Positions 6,135 through 6,145 of a DNA stretch of 6,145 nt are shown here, one piece after another. Source of the DNA: an uncultured Enterococcus sp. (lineage in GTDB: Bacteria; Bacillota; Bacilli; Lactobacillales; Enterococcaceae); assembly GCA_946409145.1 (NCBI GenBank), contig CAMJVA010000098.1, positions 1 through 6,145 on the forward strand, read 5' to 3'. How positions within the stretch are numbered: the stretch's first letter is position 1; each line of letters starts with the position of its first letter. Under the pieces are notes generated by a model that was not told the DNA's origin, did not search any database, and worked only from the letters and a program-made list of their open reading frames with translations. A program made the position numbers and the translations under genes.

Positions 6135-6145
6135 CTTCTGGCTTC

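Overview
The window is a tightly packed, single-strand (minus) carbohydrate-uptake operon from an AT-rich Gram-positive bacterium of the Firmicutes. Evidence for this is the strong AGGAGG-type ribosome binding sites, a lipoprotein-type solute-binding protein with an LSAC lipobox, and proteins of the Bacillus LplA/LplB/LplC type. Protein style (for example the SBP start MKAKKALMLAGVGLASALVL) suggests Lactobacillales, perhaps Enterococcus or a relative, but that assignment is an impression and was not tested.

Layout in the direction of transcription, from the right edge to the left: (1) 6134-3609, an 841-residue cytoplasmic protein of the YetA / exo-rhamnogalacturonan lyase (PcRGLX-like, PL26-type) family. 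(2) 3612-2065, a 515-residue LplA-type solute-binding lipoprotein, overlapping the lyase gene by the four bases ATGA. (3) A perfect 28-bp palindrome at 2022-2049 in the gap after the SBP gene. (4) 1997-1011, an LplB-type permease. (5) 995-111, an LplC-type permease. (6) A strong intrinsic terminator-like hairpin with a U7 tract at 54-105. (7) The first 14 codons of another gene (42-1, cut by the window edge), whose AGGAGG directly abuts the U-tract.

Inferred function: the SBP and two permeases form a type I, MsmX-dependent-style importer for oligosaccharides, most likely rhamnogalacturonan-I fragments. The YetA-like lyase would shorten the imported fragments inside the cell. No ATPase is encoded here, so the importer probably borrows a shared MsmX-like ATPase encoded elsewhere. 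The partial downstream gene begins with an FKNPP motif like the start of GH106-type alpha-L-rhamnosidases, which would fit the same pathway, but 14 residues are thin evidence.

There are no rRNA/tRNA genes, insertion sequences, CRISPR repeats or attachment sites that I can see. No gene-free stretch exceeds 70 bases. No operon promoter is visible; it presumably lies upstream beyond the right edge. The least ordinary content is the two RNA-level control elements (hairpins at 54-105 and 2022-2049) that divide the operon into segments.
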